The notes under the pieces were generated by a model. It was not told the origin of the DNA. It did not search any database and saw nothing but the letters and a program-made list of their open reading frames with translations. A stretch of 56,094 bases of DNA from Bacillota bacterium (GTDB lineage: Bacteria; Bacillota; Clostridia; Christensenellales; CAG-138), in the NCBI GenBank assembly GCA_023435025.1, contig JAEYSE010000066.1:1-56094 (forward strand), in the 5' to 3' direction. The position numbers and the translations under genes are program-made. Below, piece after piece: positions 1 through 7,464 of this stretch (the stretch's first letter is position 1; each line of letters starts with the position of its first letter).

Positions 1-153
1 AGGCCGAAGTTGAGCGCGCCCTGTGGGCGATGAAGCGAAACGGAGGCCCAGTGAAGCAAGCCGTACAAGGAAGGCGTTCGCGCCGACGCGGTACGGCCAT
101 GCTGAACTGAAAGAGCAAATCTGCCGCGACTTGCGGCAGTTTGCCGCTCCTTT
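1..153. other. Left-edge non-coding stretch with stem-loops
   Basis: No convincing gene is seen here. The only open frame through it has no family resemblance and runs into the repeat that follows. A hairpin with a 7-bp stem (CTGCCGC at 121-127, GCGGCAG at 133-139, loop of 5) is followed by TTT and could end a plus-strand transcript entering from the left. Positions about 68-104 hold a second, looser inverted pair (GCCGTAC ... GTACGGC). What the stretch does is unknown; it may be part of another genome-specific repeat. Confidence 0.4.
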
Positions 154-236
154 AAGGTATCGGCGCTTTCAGCGCCGACGAATATTTTTTTCATGTGGGG
201 GAAACTGCGTTTCCCCACACCCCTTCCTTAAGAACG
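154..236 (+). repeat. Dispersed two-hairpin repeat, copy A (short form)
   Basis: Starts AAGGTATCGGCGCTTT and ends CCCCTTCCTTAAGAACG. It contains two small palindromes: GGCGCT...AGCGCC and GGGGAAAC-TGC-GTTTCCCC, separated by a T-run. The same string of blocks recurs at 48739-48864 (plus) and, inverted, at 34166-34282 and 34784-34853. This copy lacks the roughly 60-base middle block that the longer copies carry. It is intergenic and non-coding. Confidence 0.75.
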
Positions 237-286
237 GCTATTGCAGCGCTAAGGTTTGCAATTTTTCCTAAGTACTGGATGCTTTT

Positions 287-1003
287 TTATTTTGATTCGG
301 CTGCATTCTTAAGACTCATTAAACCTTCTGCAATGAGAGGAAGTTGTTCAGGATCACTTAATAGTAATTGTATAGCGGCTTGTTGCTTCTGCATGTCCGA
401 ACTTTCCTCATCAGTAAAGGTATTTAATAAACCTTGGTTCTTCATTGCAAGGCTAAATAGTGCTCCAAATAATTTTCCAGGACTATCATATGATTCTTTG
501 GCATAATTAAGTGGGCGATATCTGGTAAACTCAGACAACTCAAGAAATTGGTTATCTGGTTTGACTGGGTGTGCATTGAAGTAGTCAAATCTCTTTTTAA
601 ATTCTTCGGACAACTGATGCATACCAGCAGGGTTTATTCCATATTCAATATACCTAAGATGTGAAATATCGAACGGAACTTGTGCTTGTGCTTTTTCTTT
701 AATCAATATTGTACCGGTTTTTATTGCGTGCCTAATACCCAGTTCATAGAAAACATTTGGATTAGGGTAGGTAATATCGGCAATAACATATTTTGAGTGC
801 ATGAGCTTTGTTAAAATGTCATTTGTAATACATCCCGGATTTAGCTCTTCATCTGCACGTAGAACCTCTAAGCTAGGATCGGCTTTTAAAACAGCCTCAC
901 GAATTATATAATTGTAACGCTCTCTGAGCTGTTCTTCAGTAACAACTACGCCATTAAAAGATTGTGTACCTATGGGCATTATTACAAAACAGGTATTAAT
1001 CAT
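287..1003 (-). CDS. TIR/SLOG-like predicted nucleotide-binding effector protein
   Basis: The 238-residue product begins with CFVIMPIG (residues 5-12), followed by RADE (49-52), VIADIT (73-78) and NPNVFYELG (81-89). This set is shared by stand-alone TIR-like and nucleoside-deoxyribosyltransferase-like proteins that are often found as effectors in bacterial conflict systems. The Glu of YELG is the residue one would suspect of catalysis. The C-terminal third (from about residue 120) is not recognised. The start at 1003 is chosen because AGGGGG lies 8 nt upstream; the longer frame to 1042 has no such site. It lies 57 nt downstream of the DUF3892 gene on the same strand and is probably co-transcribed. 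Both are clearly more AT-rich than their surroundings, suggesting acquisition by transfer. A role in phage defence is inference only. Confidence 0.6.
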   Translation of the reverse strand: MINTCFVIMPIGTQSFNGVVVTEEQLRERYNYIIREAVLKADPSLEVLRADEELNPGCITNDILTKLMHSKYVIADITYPNPNVFYELGIRHAIKTGTILIKEKAQAQVPFDISHLRYIEYGINPAGMHQLSEEFKKRFDYFNAHPVKPDNQFLELSEFTRYRPLNYAKESYDSPGKLFGALFSLAMKNQGLLNTFTDEESSDMQKQQAAIQLLLSDPEQLPLIAEGLMSLKNAAESK

Positions 1004-1060
1004 GAAGGTACCCCCTATAAACAGAATAGTCGTGTTGGGCAAGGCATGGTTGGAGTAGCT

Positions 1061-1270
1061 TTAGCCTAAGTTATTCCTGCTGCTTCCATCAGGGTTGGAT
1101 ACGGGTGTCGATAGTCCATTAATGTTTCGCACATGGTAGTTTTCGTAATTCCCATTCTGAATTTGCTGTACGAATTGAGAACGAGTCATGTTGCGACCTG
1201 TGCAATTGTCATGAAACCCAGTATTTCTACCGGATGAGTTCTCTCTAATAACAGATACACGTTTGCTCAT
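1061..1270 (-). CDS. DUF3892 family small protein
   Basis: A 69-residue protein starting MSKRVSVIRENSSGR and ending in a SNPDGSSRNNL-type tail. The length, the basic N-terminal strand and the terminal xPDGxxxNNL pattern are those of the DUF3892 family, whose biochemical role is unknown. The start at 1270 follows GGAGGA at a normal distance; the longer frame upstream has no support. It is the first gene of a likely two-gene unit with the TIR-like protein, behind a promoter at 1319-1347. A regulatory or immunity role for the neighbour is possible but not shown. Confidence 0.65.
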   Translation of the reverse strand: MSKRVSVIRENSSGRNTGFHDNCTGRNMTRSQFVQQIQNGNYENYHVRNINGLSTPVSNPDGSSRNNLG

Positions 1271-1318
1271 AGACCATTCTTCCTCCAAAAAGAAAATATT
1301 ACCAACCATGCCGGAAAC

Positions 1319-1347
1319 ATAATAGCATATATGGTATGAGCAGTGAA
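1319..1347 (-). promoter_or_regulatory. Putative sigma-A promoter of the DUF3892/TIR-like pair
   Basis: On the minus strand TTCACT (1342-1347) and TATTAT (1319-1324) are separated by 17 nt, about 50 nt upstream of the DUF3892 start. The match is 4/6 and 5/6 to the housekeeping consensus in an AT-rich background, so it is plausible but not certain. Confidence 0.45.
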
Positions 1348-1420
1348 TAATAACCACAATATATTGTGTAGAAAATTTGTTCTCTAAACGGAAACTAACG
1401 ATCTTTATTTCTCTTTCAGT

Positions 1421-1461
1421 AAAAACGGGCTTGGCGTCTACTTAACGTAAACGACAAGCCC
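1421..1461 (-). terminator. Intrinsic terminator of the ilv-leu operon
   Basis: Read on the minus strand, GGGCTTG (1455-1461) and CAAGCCC (1427-1433) form a 7-bp stem, followed by GTTTTT. It lies about 75 nt after the leuB stop codon and is placed to end the nine-gene operon. Confidence 0.65.
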
Positions 1462-1536
1462 ATTCCACTGTTTAATTCTTTGCCAAATTTTAAGGCATTC
1501 CATAAGTTTGGAGCTAACTTATCAAAATTGACTGTA

Positions 1537-2604
1537 TTATATCCTTTCCAATATCCGCTCCGTCATTTCCCTGCAATCAACGCTTGGTCCACCCGCTGCG
1601 ATATCCGCGGTGCGGTATCCGGCCTGGAGCACGGCGGAAACGGCGTTTTCGATGCACGCTGCCTCTTCTTCCAAATCAAACGACCAGCGGAGCATCATGG
1701 CGGCAGAAAGTACAGTGGCGATGGGGTTGGCATTGCCGGTTCCCGCGATATCGGGCGCAGAGCCGTGAATGGGTTCATACAGGCCGCGCTTGCCTTCCCC
1801 TAAAGATGCGGAGGGGAGCAGGCCGATGGAGCCCGTGATCTGCGAGGCTTCGTCGGAGAGGATATCGCCAAACATGTTGCTTGTCACCACCACGTCAAAC
1901 TGCGAAGGGTTTTTGAAAAGCTGTATGGCGGCGTTGTCCACCAGCATGTCGGAAAGCTGTACGCCCGGATACTCCATGGCCATCCGATGAATGACTTCGC
2001 GCCAGAGACGAGAGCTTTCCAATACGTTGGCTTTGTCGATGCTGATGAGCTTCTTGCCGCGCTTTTGCGCCATCTCAAACCCGATCCGGCCGATGCGCTC
2101 CACTTCCATCTCGCTGTAGCATTCGGTGTCAAACGCTTCCGGGCCGTAGGGCCCGTTGCGCCTGCCGTTTTCACCAAAGTACATACCGCCGGTCAGTTCG
2201 CGAATAATCACCATATCGAACCCGGCTTCCGCTACCGCCTCGCGCAATGGGCAGGCGGATTTCAATTCCGGGAGAAGACGCGCGGGGCGGATGTTGGCAT
2301 AAAGCCCCAGCGCTTTTCTTACGCCCAAAAGCGCCTTTTCCGGCCGCAAGTGTCCGGGCAGCGTATCCCATTTGGGGCCGCCCACCGCGCCCAAAAGCAC
2401 GCTGTCACTCGCTAGGCAGATATCCACGGTTTCCTTAGGAAGGGGAGTGCCGTATTTGTCTATAGCGTTGCCGCCTGCTGCGACCTGCGTAAAGGAAAAC
2501 GTGTGTCCAAAACGAGCGCCAATCTTATTTAACACCTCAATGGCGGAGGAGACGATTTCCGGCCCGATGCCGTCGCCCGCGATGACCGCGATGTTATAGT
2601 TCAT
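1537..2604 (-). CDS. leuB: 3-isopropylmalate dehydrogenase
   Basis: Oxidises and decarboxylates 3-isopropylmalate to 2-oxoisocaproate with NAD+ (leucine pathway, cytosol). With CimA in the same operon it probably also acts on 3-methylmalate in the citramalate route to isoleucine. The 355-residue product has GDGIGPEI near the N-terminus, the substrate loop with RELTGGMYFGE, the SIDKANVL segment carrying the catalytic Lys, the DNAAIQLFKNP and SDEAS metal/substrate region, and the adenine-binding EPIHGSAPDIAG motif. Length is normal. Its ATG overlaps the leuD TGA by four bases (ATGA), so it is translationally coupled. It is the last gene of the operon. Confidence 0.96.
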   Translation of the reverse strand: MNYNIAVIAGDGIGPEIVSSAIEVLNKIGARFGHTFSFTQVAAGGNAIDKYGTPLPKETVDICLASDSVLLGAVGGPKWDTLPGHLRPEKALLGVRKALGLYANIRPARLLPELKSACPLREAVAEAGFDMVIIRELTGGMYFGENGRRNGPYGPEAFDTECYSEMEVERIGRIGFEMAQKRGKKLISIDKANVLESSRLWREVIHRMAMEYPGVQLSDMLVDNAAIQLFKNPSQFDVVVTSNMFGDILSDEASQITGSIGLLPSASLGEGKRGLYEPIHGSAPDIAGTGNANPIATVLSAAMMLRWSFDLEEEAACIENAVSAVLQAGYRTADIAAGGPSVDCREMTERILERI

Positions 2605-3083
2605 AGCTTGCCTCCGCTGATGGCGCTCAATAAGCCGCCCGATGAGATGATGTTCTGCAGGAACGGCGGGAAGGGGGCGAAGGAGGCTTCCGTGTTCTTG
2701 GTGAGGTTTCTAAGCTTGCCACTGTCAAAATCGATCTCTATGGTATCCGCCTCGTCGATCTGCGTATCGCACTCGATGATAGGCAGACCGATGTTGATGG
2801 CGTTGCGGTAGAATATGCGCGCGAAGCTTTTTGCCACCACGCACGCGATGCCGCTTTCCTTGATGGCAAGCGGCGCATGCTCGCGCGAGGAGCCGCAGCC
2901 AAAGTTGTTGCCCGCCACGATGATATCGCCCTTCTGTACGCGCTTGACGAATGTTGCGTCAAGGTCTTCCATGCAGTGTGAGGCAAGCTCCTTCGCGTCC
3001 GCTGTATTAAGGTAGCGCGCGGGGATGATAACGTCCGTATCCACATTGTCCTGGTAGCGTATGACTTTTCCCTGAATTTTCAT
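2601..3083 (-). CDS. leuD: 3-isopropylmalate dehydratase small subunit
   Basis: Small swivelling subunit of isopropylmalate isomerase. The 160-residue length is that of the two-subunit clostridial/archaeal type and is shorter than the enterobacterial protein. The hallmark FGCGSSREHAP lies at residues 61-71. The ATG at 3083 is preceded by AAAGGGGGG; a longer open frame to 3296 overlaps leuC and is rejected. It starts 14 nt after the leuC stop and ends inside the leuB start codon. With citramalate supplied by CimA the same enzyme should also isomerise citramalate. Confidence 0.95.
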   Translation of the reverse strand: MKIQGKVIRYQDNVDTDVIIPARYLNTADAKELASHCMEDLDATFVKRVQKGDIIVAGNNFGCGSSREHAPLAIKESGIACVVAKSFARIFYRNAINIGLPIIECDTQIDEADTIEIDFDSGKLRNLTKNTEASFAPFPPFLQNIISSGGLLSAISGGKL

Positions 3084-3097
3084 TGCTGTTCCCCCCT

Positions 3098-4351
3098 TTA
3101 TACCATCGGCGCGAGCTTGCCCGCGATGGCGGAAGCCGCGGCGACTGCCGGGCTCGCCAGATACACTTCGCTTTCCGGGTGCCCCATGCGGCCTACAAAG
3201 TTGCGGTTGGTGGTGGCGACACAGCGCTCGCCTTTTGCGAGTATGCCCATATGCCCGCCAAGGCACGGCCCGCATGTCGGCGTGGAAACGACGCATCCGG
3301 CCTCTATGAATATCTTTAAGAGGCCCATTTCCATGGCGTCCAAGTAAATCTTCTGCGTCGCGGGGATGATAAGGGTGCGCACATGCTTTGCAACCTTCTT
3401 GCCCTTTAATACTTCAGCAGCCAAAACAAGGTCTTCCAGCCTGCCGTTGGTACAGGAGCCGATCACGGCTTGGTCGATGCGCACTTCCGGGATATCCTTG
3501 AATGTGCGCGCGTTTTCGGGCAGATGGGGGAAGGAGACCGTCTGCTCGATTTTGGAAAGATCAATCTCGTAAACTTTTTCATATTCGGCGTCTGGGTCGG
3601 CTTGAAATACGCGGGGTTCCTTGCTGCCGTGCGCTTTTACATAAGCAAGCGTTTCTTCGTCCACGGGGAAGATACCGTTCTTCGCGCCCGCTTCGATCGC
3701 CATATTGGCAATACAGAACCGGTCGCTCATGGAAAGGGATTTTACGCCCTCGCCTGTAAATTCCATGGATTTGTATAGCGCTCCGTCCACGCCGATCATG
3801 CCGATGATATGTAAAATGAGGTCCTTGCCGCTGACCCATTTATTGAGCTTGCCGGTTAGGTTGAATTTTAGTGCGGAAGGCACCTTGAGCCAGGCTTTGC
3901 CGGTCGCCATGCCCGCAGCCATGTCCGTGGAACCTACGCCGGTAGAAAAGCTGCCCAACGCGCCGTACGTGCAGGTGTGGCTGTCCGCGCCTATTACAAG
4001 ATCGCCCGGCACAACGAGGCCTTTTTCCGGAAGCAGCGCATGCTCCACGCCCATTTCGCCAACGTCGTAAAAATGGACAATGCCCTTTTCCCACGCGAAC
4101 TCACGCACGCGCTTGCACTGCTCCGCCGCCTTGATGTCCTTATTGGGCGTGAAGTGGTCCATCACGAGCGCAATCTTGTTCTTGTCGAACACTTCCTGTT
4201 TGCCAGCTTTGTCAAATTCGCCGACCGCGACGGGGGCGGTGATGTCGTTGCCCAGTACAAGATCAAGATCGGCCATGATGATCTCGCCTGCCGTAACGCG
4301 TTCCTTGCCGCAGTGCGCGGCAAGGATTTTCTGTGTCATCGTCATTCCCAT
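3098..4351 (-). CDS. leuC: 3-isopropylmalate dehydratase large subunit
   Basis: Catalytic [4Fe-4S] subunit that converts 2-isopropylmalate to 3-isopropylmalate, working with LeuD. About 417 residues, the size of the clostridial/archaeal type. Cluster-ligand cysteines are visible in IGSCTNG and PTCGPCLGG, with GADSHTCTYGALG earlier in the chain. The chosen start at 4351 gives GGAGAA 8 nt upstream and begins one base after the cimA stop; the in-frame ATGs at 4345 and 4339 are alternatives. The extra residues upstream in the open frame lie inside cimA and are not used. Confidence 0.94.
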   Translation of the reverse strand: MGMTMTQKILAAHCGKERVTAGEIIMADLDLVLGNDITAPVAVGEFDKAGKQEVFDKNKIALVMDHFTPNKDIKAAEQCKRVREFAWEKGIVHFYDVGEMGVEHALLPEKGLVVPGDLVIGADSHTCTYGALGSFSTGVGSTDMAAGMATGKAWLKVPSALKFNLTGKLNKWVSGKDLILHIIGMIGVDGALYKSMEFTGEGVKSLSMSDRFCIANMAIEAGAKNGIFPVDEETLAYVKAHGSKEPRVFQADPDAEYEKVYEIDLSKIEQTVSFPHLPENARTFKDIPEVRIDQAVIGSCTNGRLEDLVLAAEVLKGKKVAKHVRTLIIPATQKIYLDAMEMGLLKIFIEAGCVVSTPTCGPCLGGHMGILAKGERCVATTNRNFVGRMGHPESEVYLASPAVAAASAIAGKLAPMV

Positions 4352-4352
4352 A

Positions 4353-5921
4353 CTACATATTCTCCATAAAAAGTTTGTACTCAAGGGAATCCACCAGTGC
4401 CTCGAAGCTCGCTTCTATGATGTCGGTGGAGGCTCCCACAGTCGTCCATTTGCTTTTACCATCCGTGCTTTCGATTAAAACACGGACCTGCGAGCCCGTG
4501 GCCTGGCCGGTCTCCAGCACGCGCACCTTGTAGTCCACCAGATATACGTCCGAAAGCACGGGGTAGAACACACACAGCGCCTTTCTTAACGCAAGGTCCA
4601 GGGCGTGTACGGGGCCGTTGCCCATGGCAGCCGCGATTTCGTCGCTGCCTCCCACAATGATTTTCACCATCGCGTTGGAGGACATGTTGCCGTCAGAAAG
4701 CGGGAATTCCCCGCTGGTTTTGTACATGGAAAGTGTAAAGTGCGGGGTGAATGTCCCCAGCACCCGCTGTACCATTAGTTCAAAGCTTGCATCAGCGGCT
4801 TCAAATTGGTAGCCCTTATGCTCCAATTCTTTCAACCGTTCGAGAATAGCGCCCGTTTCGGGGCTGTCCTTGGTAAGCTGCGGTGCGATATCCTTCATTT
4901 TCAGGAGGATTGCCTTCTTGCCGGAAACCTCGGAAAGTAGGAAACGCCGGTGATTGCCCACAGCCGCAGGACTGACGTGCTCAAAGGAGTGGGAAACCTT
5001 GTCTACCCCGTCAATATGCATACCGCCCTTGTGCGCAAACGCGCTTTCGCCGACATAGGGCTTGTTATTGGGCACCACAAGGTTTGCGATCTCCGCAATG
5101 CGGGCGGAGGACTTCTTCAGGCCTTCCAGATTGCCGTTTGCGCAGTCGTACCCGCTTTTTAGCTGCAGATCTGGGATGATGACGCTCAAATCCGCGTTGC
5201 CGCAGCGTTCCCCAATGCCTGTAAACGTACCCTGCACATGGACAGCGCCCGCTTCCACGGCAAGCAGAGAGTTCGCCACCGCGCAGCCAGCGTCGTTGTG
5301 GCAGTGGATGCCGATGCGCATATTGGGAAACCGATCAGAGACGAGCTTCACGGTTTTATACAGCTGCATCGGCTGCATGCCGCCATTGGTATCGCATAGA
5401 CAGAGTACGTCGGCGCCACCCTGCTGCGCCGCGGCGAGTACCGCAAGCGCATACTCGGGGTTGGCTATGTATCCATCAAAAAAGTGCTCTGCGTCGAATA
5501 TAACCTCTTTGCCATTTTCCTTGAAGAAGCGGAGCGTATCCTCCACGCAGGCAAGGTTTTCTTCGAGCGTGGCTTTGAGAATTTCTGTAACATGGAGATC
5601 CCAGGACTTGCCGAATATGGAGACGCAGGGTGTGTTGGCCTGCAGGAGGGAGACAACGTTCTTATCCTCTCTGGGCGTGATGCCCTTGCGCCGCGTGCTG
5701 CCGAATGCCACAAGTCTCGCGTTTTGGAGCTTTAACGAGGCAGCTTGTTCAAAGAACTCCATATCCTTGGGGTTGGAGCCGGGATTTCCCGCCTCGATAT
5801 ACTGCACGCCGAAGGCATCGAGCGTTTCCACCACCATCAGCTTGTCGGAGACGGTGAAGGATACGCCTTCCGCCTGCGCGCCGTCGCGCAGCGTGGTATC
5901 AAGAATCTCCAGCTTCTTCAT
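4353..5921 (-). CDS. cimA: (R)-citramalate synthase
   Basis: Condenses pyruvate and acetyl-CoA to citramalate, the first step of a threonine-independent route to 2-oxobutyrate and isoleucine. The 522-residue protein has the DRE-TIM metallolyase signature DTTLRDGAQAEG (from residue 8), the metal-binding HCHNDAG and GIGERCGN, and a C-terminal LeuA-type allosteric domain. The DGAQAEG and FDAEHFFDGY segments mark it as CimA rather than isopropylmalate synthase. The start at 5921 gives the usual MKKLEILDTTLRDG N-terminus and lies 23 nt inside the leuA 3' end; the ATG at 5939 lacks a ribosome site. No threonine dehydratase gene is in the operon, consistent with this route. Confidence 0.92.
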   Translation of the reverse strand: MKKLEILDTTLRDGAQAEGVSFTVSDKLMVVETLDAFGVQYIEAGNPGSNPKDMEFFEQAASLKLQNARLVAFGSTRRKGITPREDKNVVSLLQANTPCVSIFGKSWDLHVTEILKATLEENLACVEDTLRFFKENGKEVIFDAEHFFDGYIANPEYALAVLAAAQQGGADVLCLCDTNGGMQPMQLYKTVKLVSDRFPNMRIGIHCHNDAGCAVANSLLAVEAGAVHVQGTFTGIGERCGNADLSVIIPDLQLKSGYDCANGNLEGLKKSSARIAEIANLVVPNNKPYVGESAFAHKGGMHIDGVDKVSHSFEHVSPAAVGNHRRFLLSEVSGKKAILLKMKDIAPQLTKDSPETGAILERLKELEHKGYQFEAADASFELMVQRVLGTFTPHFTLSMYKTSGEFPLSDGNMSSNAMVKIIVGGSDEIAAAMGNGPVHALDLALRKALCVFYPVLSDVYLVDYKVRVLETGQATGSQVRVLIESTDGKSKWTTVGASTDIIEASFEALVDSLEYKLFMENM

Positions 5922-7437
5922 AGCGGTTACCCATTTCAAGCATTTTGTTTACGCCGTTGATGTAGGCAAGTAGGCTCGCTTCCATAATATCCACCGACAG
6001 GCCCCTGCCGGTGATGAGCTGCGTTCCCGCCTTGAGCTTTACGACAACCTCGCCCAGCGCGTCCTCGCCTTCTGAAATGGAGTGGATGGAGTAATCCTCC
6101 AGCTTATGCGCAGGGGCTTCCACCAGCTTGTCGATGGCGTTGTAGGCGGCATCAATCGGCCCGTCGCCCAAAGCTACGTCCTCCAGAATTGTGCCATCCT
6201 TCTCCAGCTGTACCACGCAGGTAGATTTGACCTTATTGCCGGACTGCAGATCAAACCGAAGCAGTTTATAAATGCCGCCGTTTGACAGTATCCTGCTGCC
6301 GATGAGCGCTTCGATGTCGCTATCGGTCACGGTCTTCTTACGGTCGCACAGGCGCTTGAATTCCTCAAAGAACTTGTTGATCTCATCGTCGCTGAGCTTG
6401 TAGCCCAGCTCCGATACGCGGTCCGCAAACGCGTGCCGCCCGCTGTGCTTGCCCAGTACCATCTTGTTTTTGGAAAGGCCGATGGACTCTGGCGTCATAA
6501 TCTCATATGTGGTGCGCTCGGCCATCACGCCGTGCTGATGGATGCCGCTTTCGTGTGCAAACGCGTTCGCGCCGACGATCGACTTGTTGATGGGGGCGGG
6601 TATGCCGATGATGCCATACACCAGGCGGCTTGCCCGGTAAATCTGGGTGGTATCCACGCGGCAGGATGCTTTGAGGAAGTCCTTTCTCGTGTTGATTGCC
6701 ATCACGATCTCTTCAAGCGCCGCATTGCCCGCGCGCTCGCCCAGGCCGTTGATGGTGCATTCGATCTGCCCAGCGCCGGCAGCAATGGCCGCAATGGAAT
6801 TTGCAACCGCCATGCCCAGGTCGTTGTGGCAGTGCACGGAGAGTACCGCACGGTCCACGTTATAGACGTTTTCCTTCAGGTAGCGAATGAGCTCCGCCAT
6901 TTGTTCGGGCACTGCGTAGCCAACGGTATCCGGAATGTTGATGAAGCTTGCGCCATTTTCGATTGCGGTTTCAACGATGCGCTTCAAAAATTCCGGCTCG
7001 CTCCGCGTTGCGTCCTCGGCGCTAAACTCCACATACGGGCATTTGCTGCGTGCGTATTTTACCGCTTCTGCCGTACGCGTCAGGACCTGCTCCGGCGTCA
7101 TTTTCAGCTTATAGTGCATATGCACAGGGGAAGTGGATAAAAACGTATGGATGAGCGGGGCCTCTGCATGGCGTACCGCTTCATATGCCGCATCGATGTC
7201 CTTTGTGAGCGCGCGGGACAGGGAGCCCACCATGCAATCCTTTACGGTTGCGGCAACGCGGCTGACGGATTCAAAATCGCCCGGGGAGGAAATTGCAAAG
7301 CCCGCTTCAATGACGTCTACTTTCAGACGTTCAAGCTGCTTGGCTACCTCCAATTTTTCACGTAAATCCATGCTGCAGCCCGGGGATTGTTCGCCGTCAC
7401 GCAGCGTTGTGTCGAATATGCGAATCGACTGTTCCAT
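5899..7437 (-). CDS. leuA: 2-isopropylmalate synthase
   Basis: Joins acetyl-CoA and 2-oxoisovalerate, the committed step of leucine synthesis. The 512-residue product carries IFDTTLRDGEQSPG at the N-terminus, HCHNDLGMAVAN with the metal-binding histidines, INGLGERAGNAALEE, and a C-terminal regulatory domain (from about residue 390) of the leucine feedback type. A strong AAAGGAGG lies upstream of the ATG at 7437. It sits between ilvD and cimA, so the operon holds both related Claisen-type synthases side by side. Confidence 0.96.
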   Translation of the reverse strand: MEQSIRIFDTTLRDGEQSPGCSMDLREKLEVAKQLERLKVDVIEAGFAISSPGDFESVSRVAATVKDCMVGSLSRALTKDIDAAYEAVRHAEAPLIHTFLSTSPVHMHYKLKMTPEQVLTRTAEAVKYARSKCPYVEFSAEDATRSEPEFLKRIVETAIENGASFINIPDTVGYAVPEQMAELIRYLKENVYNVDRAVLSVHCHNDLGMAVANSIAAIAAGAGQIECTINGLGERAGNAALEEIVMAINTRKDFLKASCRVDTTQIYRASRLVYGIIGIPAPINKSIVGANAFAHESGIHQHGVMAERTTYEIMTPESIGLSKNKMVLGKHSGRHAFADRVSELGYKLSDDEINKFFEEFKRLCDRKKTVTDSDIEALIGSRILSNGGIYKLLRFDLQSGNKVKSTCVVQLEKDGTILEDVALGDGPIDAAYNAIDKLVEAPAHKLEDYSIHSISEGEDALGEVVVKLKAGTQLITGRGLSVDIMEASLLAYINGVNKMLEMGNRYEEAGDS

Positions 7438-7464
7438 AAAGCATCCTCCTTTCTTTATTTTTGG

